Of a stretch of DNA of 64,000 bases, positions 1-10,042 are shown in pieces; positions within the stretch are counted from its first letter, which is position 1; every line of letters starts with the position of its first letter. The notes under the pieces were generated by a model. The model made no database searches, was not told the origin of the DNA, and saw nothing but the letters and a program-made list of their open reading frames with translations. This DNA is from Limnohabitans sp. Jir72 (GTDB taxonomy: Bacteria; Pseudomonadota; Gammaproteobacteria; Burkholderiales; Burkholderiaceae_C). The stretch spans positions 186,001-250,000 of the forward strand of contig NZ_NESC01000002.1 in NCBI RefSeq assembly GCF_003063575.1, read 5' to 3'. Made by a program: the position numbers and the translations under genes.

Positions 1-1613
1 TGAATGTCTACGACCGCGTCGTCCCAACGCAAGCCTATTCGTCCCTGTGGACGTTGGCCATTGGCACCTCTATTGCTATTGTGATGGAATTTGTGATGCG
101 CTGGCTCAAAGCACGCTTGGTGGATTTGGGCGGTAAAAAAGCAGACTTGGCCATCAACGCCACTTTGCTGCGTGAAATCATGGCCATTCGCCTGGAGCAT
201 CGCCCGCAATCTGTGGGCATCTTCGCCAGTTCAATGCGGGATTTCGAATCGCTACGGGATTTCTTTTCTTCATCGTCATTGGTGCTCTTGGCCGACATGC
301 CCTTCGTGCTGATGTACCTGGTCTTGATTGCCTTGGTGGCTGGACCTTTGGCCTTGGTGCCTGCAGCAGTCATTCCTGTCTTGCTCTTGATCGGCCTTTA
401 TTCACAAAAGCCACTGATAAAGGCCATGCGCGAAAACATGAAGGAAGCTGGCGATAAGCAAAGTGTATTGGTCGAATCAGTCCTCAATTTGGAACTCCTC
501 AAAGCACACAACGCAGAGAGTTATCTGCAGCGCCGCTGGGAAATGGCCAACGTAGCTGGTGCCGACTCTTATAAAAAAATCCGCGGCCTGACCAACTGGA
601 TCATGGGCTTGACCACCGCCATCCAACAGTTGGTCACGGTTGTTATGGTCGTTGGCGGCGTGTACATGATCCATGCCAACCAATTGACATTGGGTGGCTT
701 GATCGCTTCTGTGATTTTATCTGGTAGAGCAATTTCGCCTTTGGCCAGCGTGATGTCTCTGGCCTCTCGCTATCAACAAGCGTCATCCTCTCTTGAAACT
801 CTTGACGGTTTAATCAAGCGCCCACGTGACCGAATCCATGGTCGAAATTATGTGATGCCCGAATCGATTGCAGGTCATCTGCAAGCTGATGATGTGGAGT
901 TCGCTTACCCCGGTCAGCACAAAATTCCAGTGATCAAAAAAGTTTCCATGATGGTCCCTGCTGGCGAAAAAGTTGCCATGCTGGGCCGCGTTGGCAGCGG
1001 GAAAAGCACTTTGCTTCGCCTGATGGCAGGCCTGTACGCACCATTGGGGGGCAGCATCAAGCTCGATGGTCTGGACATGCAGCAAATCGAACCTTCTGAA
1101 GTACGCAATTGCATTGGTTATGTTGGACAAGATCCACAGTTGTTCATGGGCACTCTGCGTGAAAACTTGGTGTTGTCAGACAGTTGGATACATGACACCA
1201 AGATTAATGAAACACTCAAAACACTTGGCATTTATGACCTTGTAGCCAATCACCCATTAGGGCTGGATATGCCAATCACAGAAGCTGGCGGGGGTTTGTC
1301 TGGTGGTCAACGCCAGCTGCTGTCGATCGCTCGCATGATGCTGCGCAATCCTCAATTGGTCTTTATGGACGAACCAACGGCCAACATGGACCAAAACAGT
1401 GAGTTACGTGTGATCAGCGTGCTCAAGGATTGGTTACAGGGCCGTACTTTGCTCATGTCTACCCACCGCCCGCAACTGCTGGAATGGGTTGATCACATCG
1501 CCATCATTGATGCCGGTCAATGTGTCGCTATGGGCCCCAAACAAGAAATGATCAACAAGTTATCGCGTGGTATCGATGTCAATGCACCTCGCCCACATGG
1601 AGCGGCAGCATGA
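1..1613 (+). CDS. Type I secretion system permease/ATPase, 5' end cut by window edge
   Basis: Inner-membrane ABC exporter that powers one-step secretion of a large substrate, usually an RTX adhesin or toxin, through a HlyD adaptor and a TolC-like pore. The reading frame is open from the first bases (it reads NVYDRVVP just inside the edge), so the true start lies outside the window; about 536 residues are visible. The first 250 or so are the hydrophobic six-helix exporter domain. The nucleotide-binding domain follows: Walker A GRVGSGKST near 984-1010, signature LSGGQ near 1295-1310, Walker B VFMDEPT near 1360-1380, and an H-loop STHRP near 1460. The family is usually about 700 residues, so the N-terminal part is missing only because of the cut. 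The stop overlaps the HlyD start (ATGA), implying coupled translation. The substrate gene is not in the window. Confidence 0.93.
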   Translation, partial: NVYDRVVPTQAYSSLWTLAIGTSIAIVMEFVMRWLKARLVDLGGKKADLAINATLLREIMAIRLEHRPQSVGIFASSMRDFESLRDFFSSSSLVLLADMPFVLMYLVLIALVAGPLALVPAAVIPVLLLIGLYSQKPLIKAMRENMKEAGDKQSVLVESVLNLELLKAHNAESYLQRRWEMANVAGADSYKKIRGLTNWIMGLTTAIQQLVTVVMVVGGVYMIHANQLTLGGLIASVILSGRAISPLASVMSLASRYQQASSSLETLDGLIKRPRDRIHGRNYVMPESIAGHLQADDVEFAYPGQHKIPVIKKVSMMVPAGEKVAMLGRVGSGKSTLLRLMAGLYAPLGGSIKLDGLDMQQIEPSEVRNCIGYVGQDPQLFMGTLRENLVLSDSWIHDTKINETLKTLGIYDLVANHPLGLDMPITEAGGGLSGGQRQLLSIARMMLRNPQLVFMDEPTANMDQNSELRVISVLKDWLQGRTLLMSTHRPQLLEWVDHIAIIDAGQCVAMGPKQEMINKLSRGIDVNAPRPHGAAA

Positions 1614-2821
1614 GCAATAAAATTTGGGGGGGCTCTGGCTTTGGCATCTCAACGGTTGAAGATGATGAACGCCGTGCCAGCAAAACCTTGATTTGGGCGA
1701 CAGGGGCCACCTTGTTACTCGCTCTAGCATGGGCCGCTTGGTTTCAACTAGACGAAATCACGCGAGGTCAAGGCAAAGTCATTCCCTCCAGCCGTGAACA
1801 AGTCATTCAAAGCCTGGACACGGGTGTACTCAGTGAAATGCTTGTTCGAGAAGGCAGTGTTGTCGAGAAGGATGAAATACTGCTGCAAATTGACGATGCT
1901 CGGTCTGGTGCTGTTTTTCGTGAGGCCCAGGAGAAATTCATGTCCCTGTCTGCGCTGGCTGCACGTCTGAAGGCGGAGGTTTACGGCACACCCTTGAACT
2001 TTCCGGCTGAGTTGCGCAACGAGCCAAGTCTGATTCAACAGGAAACACAGGCTTATCACGCACGCAAACGTGCTTTGACCGAATCATTGCGATCTCTGGA
2101 CAACTCTTTGGATGCCGTTACGCGCGAGCTGAGCATGACAGAACCGCTTGTAAAGCAAGGTGTCATGTCCGAGGTGGAATTGCTTCGTTTGCGTCGTCAA
2201 CATTCTGACTTGATGGGACAGCGGGCTGAGCGTCAAAACAGGTACCTGACAGACGCCAACAATGAATTGGTTCGCGTGGCATCCGAATTGTCTCAAACCA
2301 AGGAAAACGCTTCAGCTCGTGAGGATGCATTTCGCAGGACAACTGTTAAATCGCCGATGAAAGGTATTGTCAAAAATGTACAGGTCACCACCGTTGGAGG
2401 CGTGATTCAGGCAGGTCAACCCATTCTTGAAATCGTGCCGACTGAAGACGAAATGCTGGTGGAAGCCTATGTCAAGCCCTCTGACGTTGCATTTCTTAAA
2501 GTCGGTCAAAAGGCCGTCGTCAAACTCACGGCCTATGACTTCAACAAATACGGCGGCTTGGAAGGCGTCCTTGAACACTTGAGTCCCGACACTTTGCGCG
2601 ATGAGCGACAGAAAAAACCAGGCAACCCCGTCGAACTTGAAGAGGGTTTATATCGCATCCTGGTCCGCGTCAAAGAATCAGAAGGTCTGCGCAATGGCCT
2701 AAAACTCACACCAACACCCGGCATGACTGCCACCGTTGAAATTCGAACTGGCCAAAAATCTGTTCTTGAATACCTTTTCAGACCACTGCAAAGCGTTAAC
2801 CAAGCGCTTCGCGAACGATGA
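1610..2821 (+). CDS. HlyD-family type I secretion periplasmic adaptor subunit
   Basis: Membrane fusion protein (403 residues) bridging the ABC exporter in the inner membrane to the outer-membrane channel. One transmembrane helix lies at about residues 24-44 (LIWATGATLLLALAWAAWF). It is followed by a split lipoyl/barrel-sandwich domain, a long helical hairpin rich in Glu, Arg and Leu (about 120-260), and a C-terminal beta domain. The ATG at 1610 overlaps the exporter stop codon by four bases and gives the usual short cytoplasmic N-terminus; an upstream in-frame start inside the exporter gene was rejected. Codon use is AT-richer than most of the window, like its neighbours on both sides. Together they form the end of a type I secretion operon. 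Confidence 0.93.
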   Translation: MSNKIWGGSGFGISTVEDDERRASKTLIWATGATLLLALAWAAWFQLDEITRGQGKVIPSSREQVIQSLDTGVLSEMLVREGSVVEKDEILLQIDDARSGAVFREAQEKFMSLSALAARLKAEVYGTPLNFPAELRNEPSLIQQETQAYHARKRALTESLRSLDNSLDAVTRELSMTEPLVKQGVMSEVELLRLRRQHSDLMGQRAERQNRYLTDANNELVRVASELSQTKENASAREDAFRRTTVKSPMKGIVKNVQVTTVGGVIQAGQPILEIVPTEDEMLVEAYVKPSDVAFLKVGQKAVVKLTAYDFNKYGGLEGVLEHLSPDTLRDERQKKPGNPVELEEGLYRILVRVKESEGLRNGLKLTPTPGMTATVEIRTGQKSVLEYLFRPLQSVNQALRER

Positions 2822-2851
2822 GCCATCACTCTCTACATTTCAGGAGACCCC

Positions 2852-3508
2852 ATGAGTGCTGAACAATCTTTAACTGCTGTTATGGAACCGTCCATTATTT
2901 TCAAACCTGTCGCAGAACCCAATGTTCCGCAGTTCTTGAGCACAGCTGAAGCTGCTCGAATGCTGGGTTTGTCGACAACTCTGGTTCAGACCTTGGTTGA
3001 TCAAGGCGAACTCAAAGGGTGGAAGACACGTGGCGGACACCGCCGGATTTCTCTGGACTCCATTCAGGACTACCAAAGCACCTCACGCAGCAGCATGGGC
3101 ATGTCCCTCAAGTCCAGTGTCAAACCGAGGGTCACTGTTGTTGTCGAGTCTGCCCAGTTGATGGAGCAATTGATGACTGCCAACGCCAACTGGACTATCC
3201 CGGTTGAAGTGACCTTTTTCGATTCCGTGACTGAGGCTTTGCTTGAATTGTCCAGCAAACGTCCCGATATGCTTGTTGTCGAAATGTCCATGCCTCGGGC
3301 GCAGCAAGAGAAAACCTTGCAAGCCCTTGAAAATTTCAACAACAGGGGGCGCTCTCCCTTGTCAGTTGTTTTGATCACAAAAGAAAAAGACTTGTTGTCA
3401 ACCAATGCCGTGGGTTCAACGTCTTCTATCCAAGTCATTTCTGGTCCCATGTCACCGATTTGGATGCACGCTTATTTAACTGGCGTGGTCGCGTCATGCC
3501 AGATCTGA
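2852..3508 (+). CDS. MerR/excisionase-type HTH protein fused to a degenerate receiver domain
   Basis: A 218-residue probable DNA-binding regulator. Residues 27-75 form an excisionase/MerR-type winged helix (FLSTAEAARMLGLS, then the wing TRGGHRRIS). Residues 92-218 look like a response-regulator receiver: strand VTVVVES, then RPDMLVVEMSMP where the phosphoacceptor Asp is replaced by Glu144. The conserved Thr is kept at 176 (LITKEKD), and the usual Lys of the KP switch is Gly198 (ISGPM). It therefore probably cannot be phosphorylated in the normal way and may be locked in one state. It starts 30 bases after the HlyD gene on the same strand with an AGGAG site, so it is likely co-transcribed and may control the secretion locus or its substrate. 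Target and signal are unknown. Confidence 0.75.
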   Translation: MSAEQSLTAVMEPSIIFKPVAEPNVPQFLSTAEAARMLGLSTTLVQTLVDQGELKGWKTRGGHRRISLDSIQDYQSTSRSSMGMSLKSSVKPRVTVVVESAQLMEQLMTANANWTIPVEVTFFDSVTEALLELSSKRPDMLVVEMSMPRAQQEKTLQALENFNNRGRSPLSVVLITKEKDLLSTNAVGSTSSIQVISGPMSPIWMHAYLTGVVASCQI

Positions 3509-4215
3509 AATTCAATCCACTCTCCTGGCCCCCTGCATCAAGTCGTCAAAGCAATGCACTGGGTCACGCTCGAACGCTACAAGCGGCAAATCGCCAAGCT
3601 TTAAGGCATTTAGGCTTGCCGATTGAATCTACAGGTGATCCCAAAGGCCGAGTACTTCGCCAATTGCGATTGCATCAATGCATCGATCCTGCATGGCTTG
3701 CCACTGAAGCTTGCATGTCTTTGTCGCAGCTTTATGAACTGGAGGATGGTTCTAAATCTCGTTTTTACTCTGACTCATTGCGCAGGCAAGCGGGTCGTCG
3801 TGTCGCTCACCTTTTAGGTACTGACTGGGATCGCATACCCATAGGAGAATCGACGAAATTTAGCAGCTCATCAAATGTTGTTCTATTACAGCGTTCTTCT
3901 GGGTTCACCCCGCATACGCCTTCTCTTGCAGTACTTTCTGGTGATGCAATGGCACATACCACTGTATCGAATCTAAATACGGCTATAACTACCAGCGAGT
4001 TCAGCCCGTCTTTACCTGTTCAAATCATTTCATCAAGCCCCGCCGATGAGTGCTTGTTACGTGAAATGTCCGAAATGGAAGTTGCAAAAACGCCAGAATC
4101 CATCGGCAAGCGATCTTCTAGATGGCCTGTGTGGATCGCCATGATTTCGGTCATCGCTGCTGGTGTTGGTGCTGGCTATGTCTTCGTTCTGTACAGCCCT
4201 TACAGTCTGTATTGA
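3496..4215 (+). CDS. RodZ-like HTH protein with C-terminal membrane anchor
   Basis: Unrecognised 239-residue protein. Residues 50-110 resemble the RodZ/HTH_25 type of helix-turn-helix (LRQLRLHQ, then LATEACMSLSQLYELEDGS, ending in RRVAHLLG). A Ser/Thr-rich, low-complexity stretch follows (120-200). One transmembrane helix lies at 211-233 (PVWIAMISVIAAGVGAGYVF) with a very short tail. Such a layout would hold the HTH in the cytoplasm at the inner membrane. I chose the ATG at 3496, which overlaps the upstream gene by 13 bases; a longer start at 3460 is open in frame. Neither has a clear ribosome-binding site. Position at the end of the secretion operon suggests a regulatory or localisation role, but this is inference. 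Confidence 0.6.
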   Translation: MPDLKFNPLSWPPASSRQSNALGHARTLQAANRQALRHLGLPIESTGDPKGRVLRQLRLHQCIDPAWLATEACMSLSQLYELEDGSKSRFYSDSLRRQAGRRVAHLLGTDWDRIPIGESTKFSSSSNVVLLQRSSGFTPHTPSLAVLSGDAMAHTTVSNLNTAITTSEFSPSLPVQIISSSPADECLLREMSEMEVAKTPESIGKRSSRWPVWIAMISVIAAGVGAGYVFVLYSPYSLY

Positions 4216-4229
4216 GTCAACTAATAATT

Positions 4230-4305
4230 TGGTGCGGCTGGCGGGGATCGAACCCACGACCCTTGGCTTCGGAGGCCAATACTCTATCCACTGAGCTACA
4301 GCCGC
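4230..4305 (-). tRNA. tRNA-Arg (anticodon CCG)
   Basis: Read on the minus strand the sequence folds as a full cloverleaf: acceptor stem GCGGCTG paired with CAGCCGC, D-arm GCTCAGTGGATAGAGT, anticodon stem TTGGC/GCCAA around loop CTCCGAA with anticodon CCG, and T-arm GTGGGTTCGATCCC. Discriminator A and an encoded CCA complete the 76 bases. It lies between the RodZ-like gene and the cytochrome gene. Confidence 0.95.
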
Positions 4306-4447
4306 ATTGCTGTTCGCCTCTACATTATCTCACGGCTTGACTCTTTCACTTTGAGTTACACCCTCTGTGAAGCTTGGACAGCTATAATGCCGGGTTGATT
4401 CCGGTCAATCCATCAGGTCCTATGGACCAGCCTAACAAGAGGATGTC

Positions 4448-4969
4448 ATGAGCGACAACAGCCACGATCACCACGAAGCCCACACCGGGCCGGTGAAAAC
4501 CCCCAAGCAGATGCTTTTGCTGAGCTTGGCTTCTTTCATCATTCCGGTGTTCATCATCATCGGCTTGGTGTTTTATGTCACTTCAGCCAACAAGGAAGCA
4601 CCCGGTGCCAGCGATGCTGAGCGATCGGTCGCTGAACGCATCCAGAAAATTGGTTCAGTTGAAATCCGCGATGCCAACCGTCCCTTGAAATCTGGCGAAG
4701 AAGTCTACAAAGCGCAGTGCTCGGCTTGCCACGCCACAGGCGCCGCCGGCTCGCCCAAGTTTGGTGATGCTGGTGCTTGGGGCCCTCGCATCAAGCAAGG
4801 CTTGGCCACTTTGACCAACTCAGCTCTCAAAGGCAAAGGTGCTATGGGTGCACAAGGCGGCGGTGATTTCAACGATGTCGAAATTTCGCGCGCTGCTGCA
4901 TACATGGCCAACAATGCAGGTGCAAAGTTCGAAGAGCCCCAGGCACCTCCTGCTGAAGAGAAGAAGTAA
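4448..4969 (+). CDS. Membrane-anchored monohaem cytochrome c (c5-like)
   Basis: A 173-residue electron carrier. The N-terminus is His-rich and cytoplasmic, a single transmembrane helix runs from about 22 to 45, and the soluble c-type domain faces the periplasm. The haem site is C91-S-A-C94-H95, and Met133 in GKGAMGAQGGG is the likely axial ligand. The tail is Pro/Glu/Lys-rich. It follows an AGAGG ribosome-binding site, and a TATAAT-like box lies near 4384 without a convincing -35 element. It is convergent with the minus-strand gene that ends at 5010 and shares a terminator with it. Family membership (cytochrome c5/CccA-like) is clear; the partner oxidase or reductase is not shown here. Confidence 0.88.
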   Translation: MSDNSHDHHEAHTGPVKTPKQMLLLSLASFIIPVFIIIGLVFYVTSANKEAPGASDAERSVAERIQKIGSVEIRDANRPLKSGEEVYKAQCSACHATGAAGSPKFGDAGAWGPRIKQGLATLTNSALKGKGAMGAQGGGDFNDVEISRAAAYMANNAGAKFEEPQAPPAEEKK

Positions 4970-4983
4970 TATTTTTCTCATGC

Positions 4984-5009
4984 AAAAACCGGCTCTCAAG
5001 CCGGTTTTT
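4984..5009. terminator. Bidirectional intrinsic terminator
   Basis: Perfect 11-bp stem (AAAAACCGGCT / AGCCGGTTTTT) with a CTCA loop and a T-run on both strands. It ends the cytochrome c gene on the plus strand. It abuts the stop codon (5010-5012) of the convergent minus-strand gene, so that message would end inside or just after the hairpin. Confidence 0.9.
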
Positions 5010-5558
5010 TTATGCCTGGTCAAACTGGCTTTGTGGACTGAGCACAAAACCATATCGAGCCGGTAACGCCAATGTCTCGCATTCTTCCGGCGTCCACATT
5101 CCTATCTCAATCGCTTGTGCCACCAATTCAACATCGAGGGTGTGCACCAGACCCAAGCCCAGCGGTGTGTGCAAATAAACACGCCCTGCCTCATCGACTA
5201 GGCAGGCCAGCACGGTGCTGATTTGACCCGTATGTGCACTGGGCACGAATTGTTCGTCTAGGCGAAAGATGAACGGGGCAGACTCCAGTTCAACATAGAC
5301 ACGCTGCGGTCCATTCTGAAAATACCAGCACCCACGATCATCGACCTCGTAGTTGCGTTCAATGAAAGAAATCAGTTTTTCATGCAGCAACACGGAGCCT
5401 TTGGTGTTTGCCTGGTCACCCTGAAACGCCCCCAAGGCTTGTACCCGGTCATCTCGCATGCGCCAATGACCACGGCTGTCCAGTCCAAGCCAGCCAAAAC
5501 AATCTGGCACGTTGGGCCATTTGGCCATGGCTTGTCGGACCATATCATCCATTGACAT
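5010..5558 (-). CDS. Conserved proteobacterial protein of unknown function
   Basis: A 182-residue soluble protein with no signal peptide or membrane helix. It begins MSMDDMVRQAMAKWPNV and carries blocks I associate with a conserved DUF family found beside YheT-type hydrolases: CFGWLGLDSRGHWRMRD, FIERNYEVDDRGCWYFQNG, and PQRVYVELESAPFIFRL. I do not know its function. The start overlaps the upstream hydrolase gene by 14 bases, and the preceding two genes also overlap, so this is the last cistron of a tightly packed three-gene set. The stop codon directly abuts the shared terminator. Confidence 0.75.
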   Translation of the reverse strand: MSMDDMVRQAMAKWPNVPDCFGWLGLDSRGHWRMRDDRVQALGAFQGDQANTKGSVLLHEKLISFIERNYEVDDRGCWYFQNGPQRVYVELESAPFIFRLDEQFVPSAHTGQISTVLACLVDEAGRVYLHTPLGLGLVHTLDVELVAQAIEIGMWTPEECETLALPARYGFVLSPQSQFDQA

Positions 5559-6558
5559 GCTCCCGTCGTTTCAAAGTTAGCCCGACCGCTTGCATGAGCC
5601 ATCCGCCCACCGCATCGGGTAAACCTCGGACATGACCAGGCAGCACGCCTTGCGCAAATCCCACATGTCCCCCTTGCGCGGGTTGCCACAAAGTCACCCA
5701 AGGCGATACGTCTTTCGCTTGCGGCAGGCTGTGTGCGGGCACAAATGGATCGTTCAGTGCGTTCAGCACAAGGGCGGGTATGGTGATATTTTTCATCAAG
5801 GGCTTGGCCGAAGCCCGCCTCCAATAATCGTCTGTGTTTTTGAAGCCGTGTAATGGGGCTGTGAAGACATTGTCAAATTCATAAAGATCACGGGCTTCCA
5901 ACAAGCGTTTTCTGTCAAACAAACCCGGGTATTGCGACCACTTGGCTAAAGCCTTTGGCTTCATGCTGCGCAAAAACATGCGCGTGTAGACCTGCCTGTT
6001 AAAGCCCTTGCCAATGGCCAGTCCGCTCAGTGCCAGATCAAGTGGCGAACAGATTGAAGCCACAGCATCGGCTGCCGCTTGTGCCTCGGTACCATGCTCT
6101 GCGGCCCATCGCATCAGTGCATTGCCGCCCAGTGAGACGCCGACCGCCATCAAAAACTGGCCATGACTTGCAACATGCTCACGCCTTAAACGCTGCAATA
6201 TCCAATCAATTTCTGGGTGATCGCCTGAGTGGTAAGCACGTGGGGCTCGATTGAGTTCCCCACTACAGCCTCTGAAGTGGGGTACTGCAAAATTGACATC
6301 ATGCTCTGCAGCCCAATCAGCAAAAGCTTGCGCGTAGTGACTTTGCGAAGAGCCCTCTAAACCATGAAACATGACCAAAAGAGGACGGCCCTCTCTGCGA
6401 GCATGCTGCCGATCGACATCAATAAAATCACCGTCAGGCGTTGTCCATCGCTCACGCGTCAGTGGCAAAACGATTGCCCGACGCTTTTGAGCACACACTG
6501 CGGCCCAAATGGTCTGCACATGCCCCCCGGGGAGCCAAAAAGGTGCACGCTCGAACAT
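5545..6558 (-). CDS. YheT-family alpha/beta hydrolase
   Basis: Cytoplasmic serine hydrolase of 337 residues, of the YheT/ABHD group with poorly defined esterase substrates. The start FWLPGGHVQTIWAA is typical of the family. The oxyanion strand is VMFHGLEGS (63-71), the family block HFRGCSGELN lies at 94-103, and the nucleophile elbow GVSLGGNAL puts Ser142 at the active site. A late HVGF block supplies the likely catalytic His. Length matches the family. The ATG overlaps the stop of the NTF2-like gene upstream (ATGA), so the two are translationally coupled. Substrate and pathway are unknown. Confidence 0.88.
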   Translation of the reverse strand: MFERAPFWLPGGHVQTIWAAVCAQKRRAIVLPLTRERWTTPDGDFIDVDRQHARREGRPLLVMFHGLEGSSQSHYAQAFADWAAEHDVNFAVPHFRGCSGELNRAPRAYHSGDHPEIDWILQRLRREHVASHGQFLMAVGVSLGGNALMRWAAEHGTEAQAAADAVASICSPLDLALSGLAIGKGFNRQVYTRMFLRSMKPKALAKWSQYPGLFDRKRLLEARDLYEFDNVFTAPLHGFKNTDDYWRRASAKPLMKNITIPALVLNALNDPFVPAHSLPQAKDVSPWVTLWQPAQGGHVGFAQGVLPGHVRGLPDAVGGWLMQAVGLTLKRREHVNG

Positions 6559-7007
6559 CAGTGAAAAATCGTTGGTTTTATACCTTGATCTGCGGCATCA
6601 TGCGCGGTGCCAGGACTCGTGTGGTGCACGACCATACGCCAGCCTTGTGGTGTTTTATGATAAACATTTGTGGCAATCACCCAAGCATGCTGTGGTCCAT
6701 TTTGACCAATCAATTCAACACGTTCTACAAGGTGGTGTACAGCGCAGGCTAAGGACTCTATCTTGTGGATCCGCTCTGGATAAGCTTGCACACTGCCCTT
6801 GGCGAACATGGCTTCAAACACACTGCGTACGGCCCCAGGGCCGATGATGCGTGGACCGCCAGGATGCACACAAACAATATCATCCTCTTCCGCCCAGCAG
6901 CTCATCAATTGCTCAATGTCGGCGTTATGCAAAGCCTCATAAAAAGCATGTTCGATGTCATCGGTTGTTCCGCCGACAAAGCTAGCTTGCATTTTTGCGC
7001 GTTTCAT
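6558..7007 (-). CDS. NTF2-like (SnoaL/DUF4440-type) protein
   Basis: A 149-residue cone-shaped NTF2-fold protein. Visible blocks are a helical start (DDIEHAFYEALHNADIEQL), then CWAEEDDIVCVHPGGPRIIG, and a last strand GWRMVVHHTSPG. Proteins of this type bind small ligands or act as steroid-isomerase-like enzymes; the role here is unknown. I place the start at the ATG at 7007 because the residues upstream (to 7085) are basic and unlike the family. The stop overlaps the YheT-type gene start by four bases. It is the first gene of a three-cistron set. Confidence 0.75.
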   Translation of the reverse strand: MKRAKMQASFVGGTTDDIEHAFYEALHNADIEQLMSCWAEEDDIVCVHPGGPRIIGPGAVRSVFEAMFAKGSVQAYPERIHKIESLACAVHHLVERVELIGQNGPQHAWVIATNVYHKTPQGWRMVVHHTSPGTAHDAADQGIKPTIFH

Positions 7008-7128
7008 AGGCAACGGTTTGACTGTAAAGTTACTCTTCCAATTGTGCCGCCATCTATGATTCATCACAAAAAGAATTCTGCTCACTTTTGATTCTATGTA
7101 CGCCTGCGTACGAATTCACAGTCAAAAT

Positions 7129-7158
7129 AAAACCCGGTCACACACCTGTGCCGGGTTT
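7129..7158 (-). terminator. Terminator of the atp operon
   Basis: Stem AAACCCGG/CCGGGTTT with a 13-base loop. On the minus strand it is followed by TTTTATTTTG. It lies about 45 bases downstream of the atpC stop codon and ends the ATP synthase transcript before the NTF2-like gene. Confidence 0.82.
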
Positions 7159-7202
7159 CATGAAAAAGACACTTCGTATCCATCAAAGGATACATCGGCT
7201 TT

Positions 7203-7616
7203 TTATTTCTTGCGGTAACGACGCAAGGCAGACAACTGTGCGGCCAGCATGACCAGCTCGTTCTGAGCACGGGTCATGTCGATCTCACTCTTGGCGTTAC
7301 GCAAGGCTTCTTCAGCCTCTTGCTTGGCCGCGTTGGCTTTTTCTTCGTCGAGGTCTTTACCGCGGATCGCAGTGTCGGACAGCACGGTCACGCAGTCAGG
7401 CTGCACTTCCAGGATGCCACCGGCCACGAAAACGAATTCCTCGCCGCCGTCAGCCGTCTCGATGCGAACCGACCCGGCTTTGATGCGGGTGATCAGCGGT
7501 GTGTGGCGTGGGTAGATGCCCAATTCGCCAGACTCACCGGGCAAGGCCACAAACCGGGCTTCGCCCGAGTAGATGGACTCTTCGGCACTGACCACATCAA
7601 CGTGGATGGTGTTCAT
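7203..7616 (-). CDS. atpC: F1Fo ATP synthase epsilon subunit
   Basis: Central-stalk subunit of the F1 sector (137 residues) that links gamma to the c-ring and can inhibit ATP hydrolysis. The N-terminal beta-sandwich carries [23 protein letters not shown], the family signature. The C-terminal helical hairpin ends [11 protein letters not shown]. Length is standard. It is the last cistron of the operon, 69 bases after atpD, and a good terminator follows. Start: ATG at 7616 preceded by AAGGAG. Confidence 0.96.
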   Translation of the reverse strand: MNTIHVDVVSAEESIYSGEARFVALPGESGELGIYPRHTPLITRIKAGSVRIETADGGEEFVFVAGGILEVQPDCVTVLSDTAIRGKDLDEEKANAAKQEAEEALRNAKSEIDMTRAQNELVMLAAQLSALRRYRKK

Positions 7617-7685
7617 GTTTACTCCTTAAAAAGGTGCATTCAAGCGGGCACCGGGGGACTGATACAGCCGCCCCGAGGCACTGCT

Positions 7686-10015
<2,330 letters not shown>

Positions 10016-10042
10016 CAGCGGCTCCTTTTGATCAGGTAGAAA

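Noticed and set aside
4384-4390. TATAAT box upstream of the cytochrome c gene as a full promoter
   Set aside because: No acceptable -35 hexamer lies 15-19 bases upstream and there is no extended -10, so I did not list it as a promoter.
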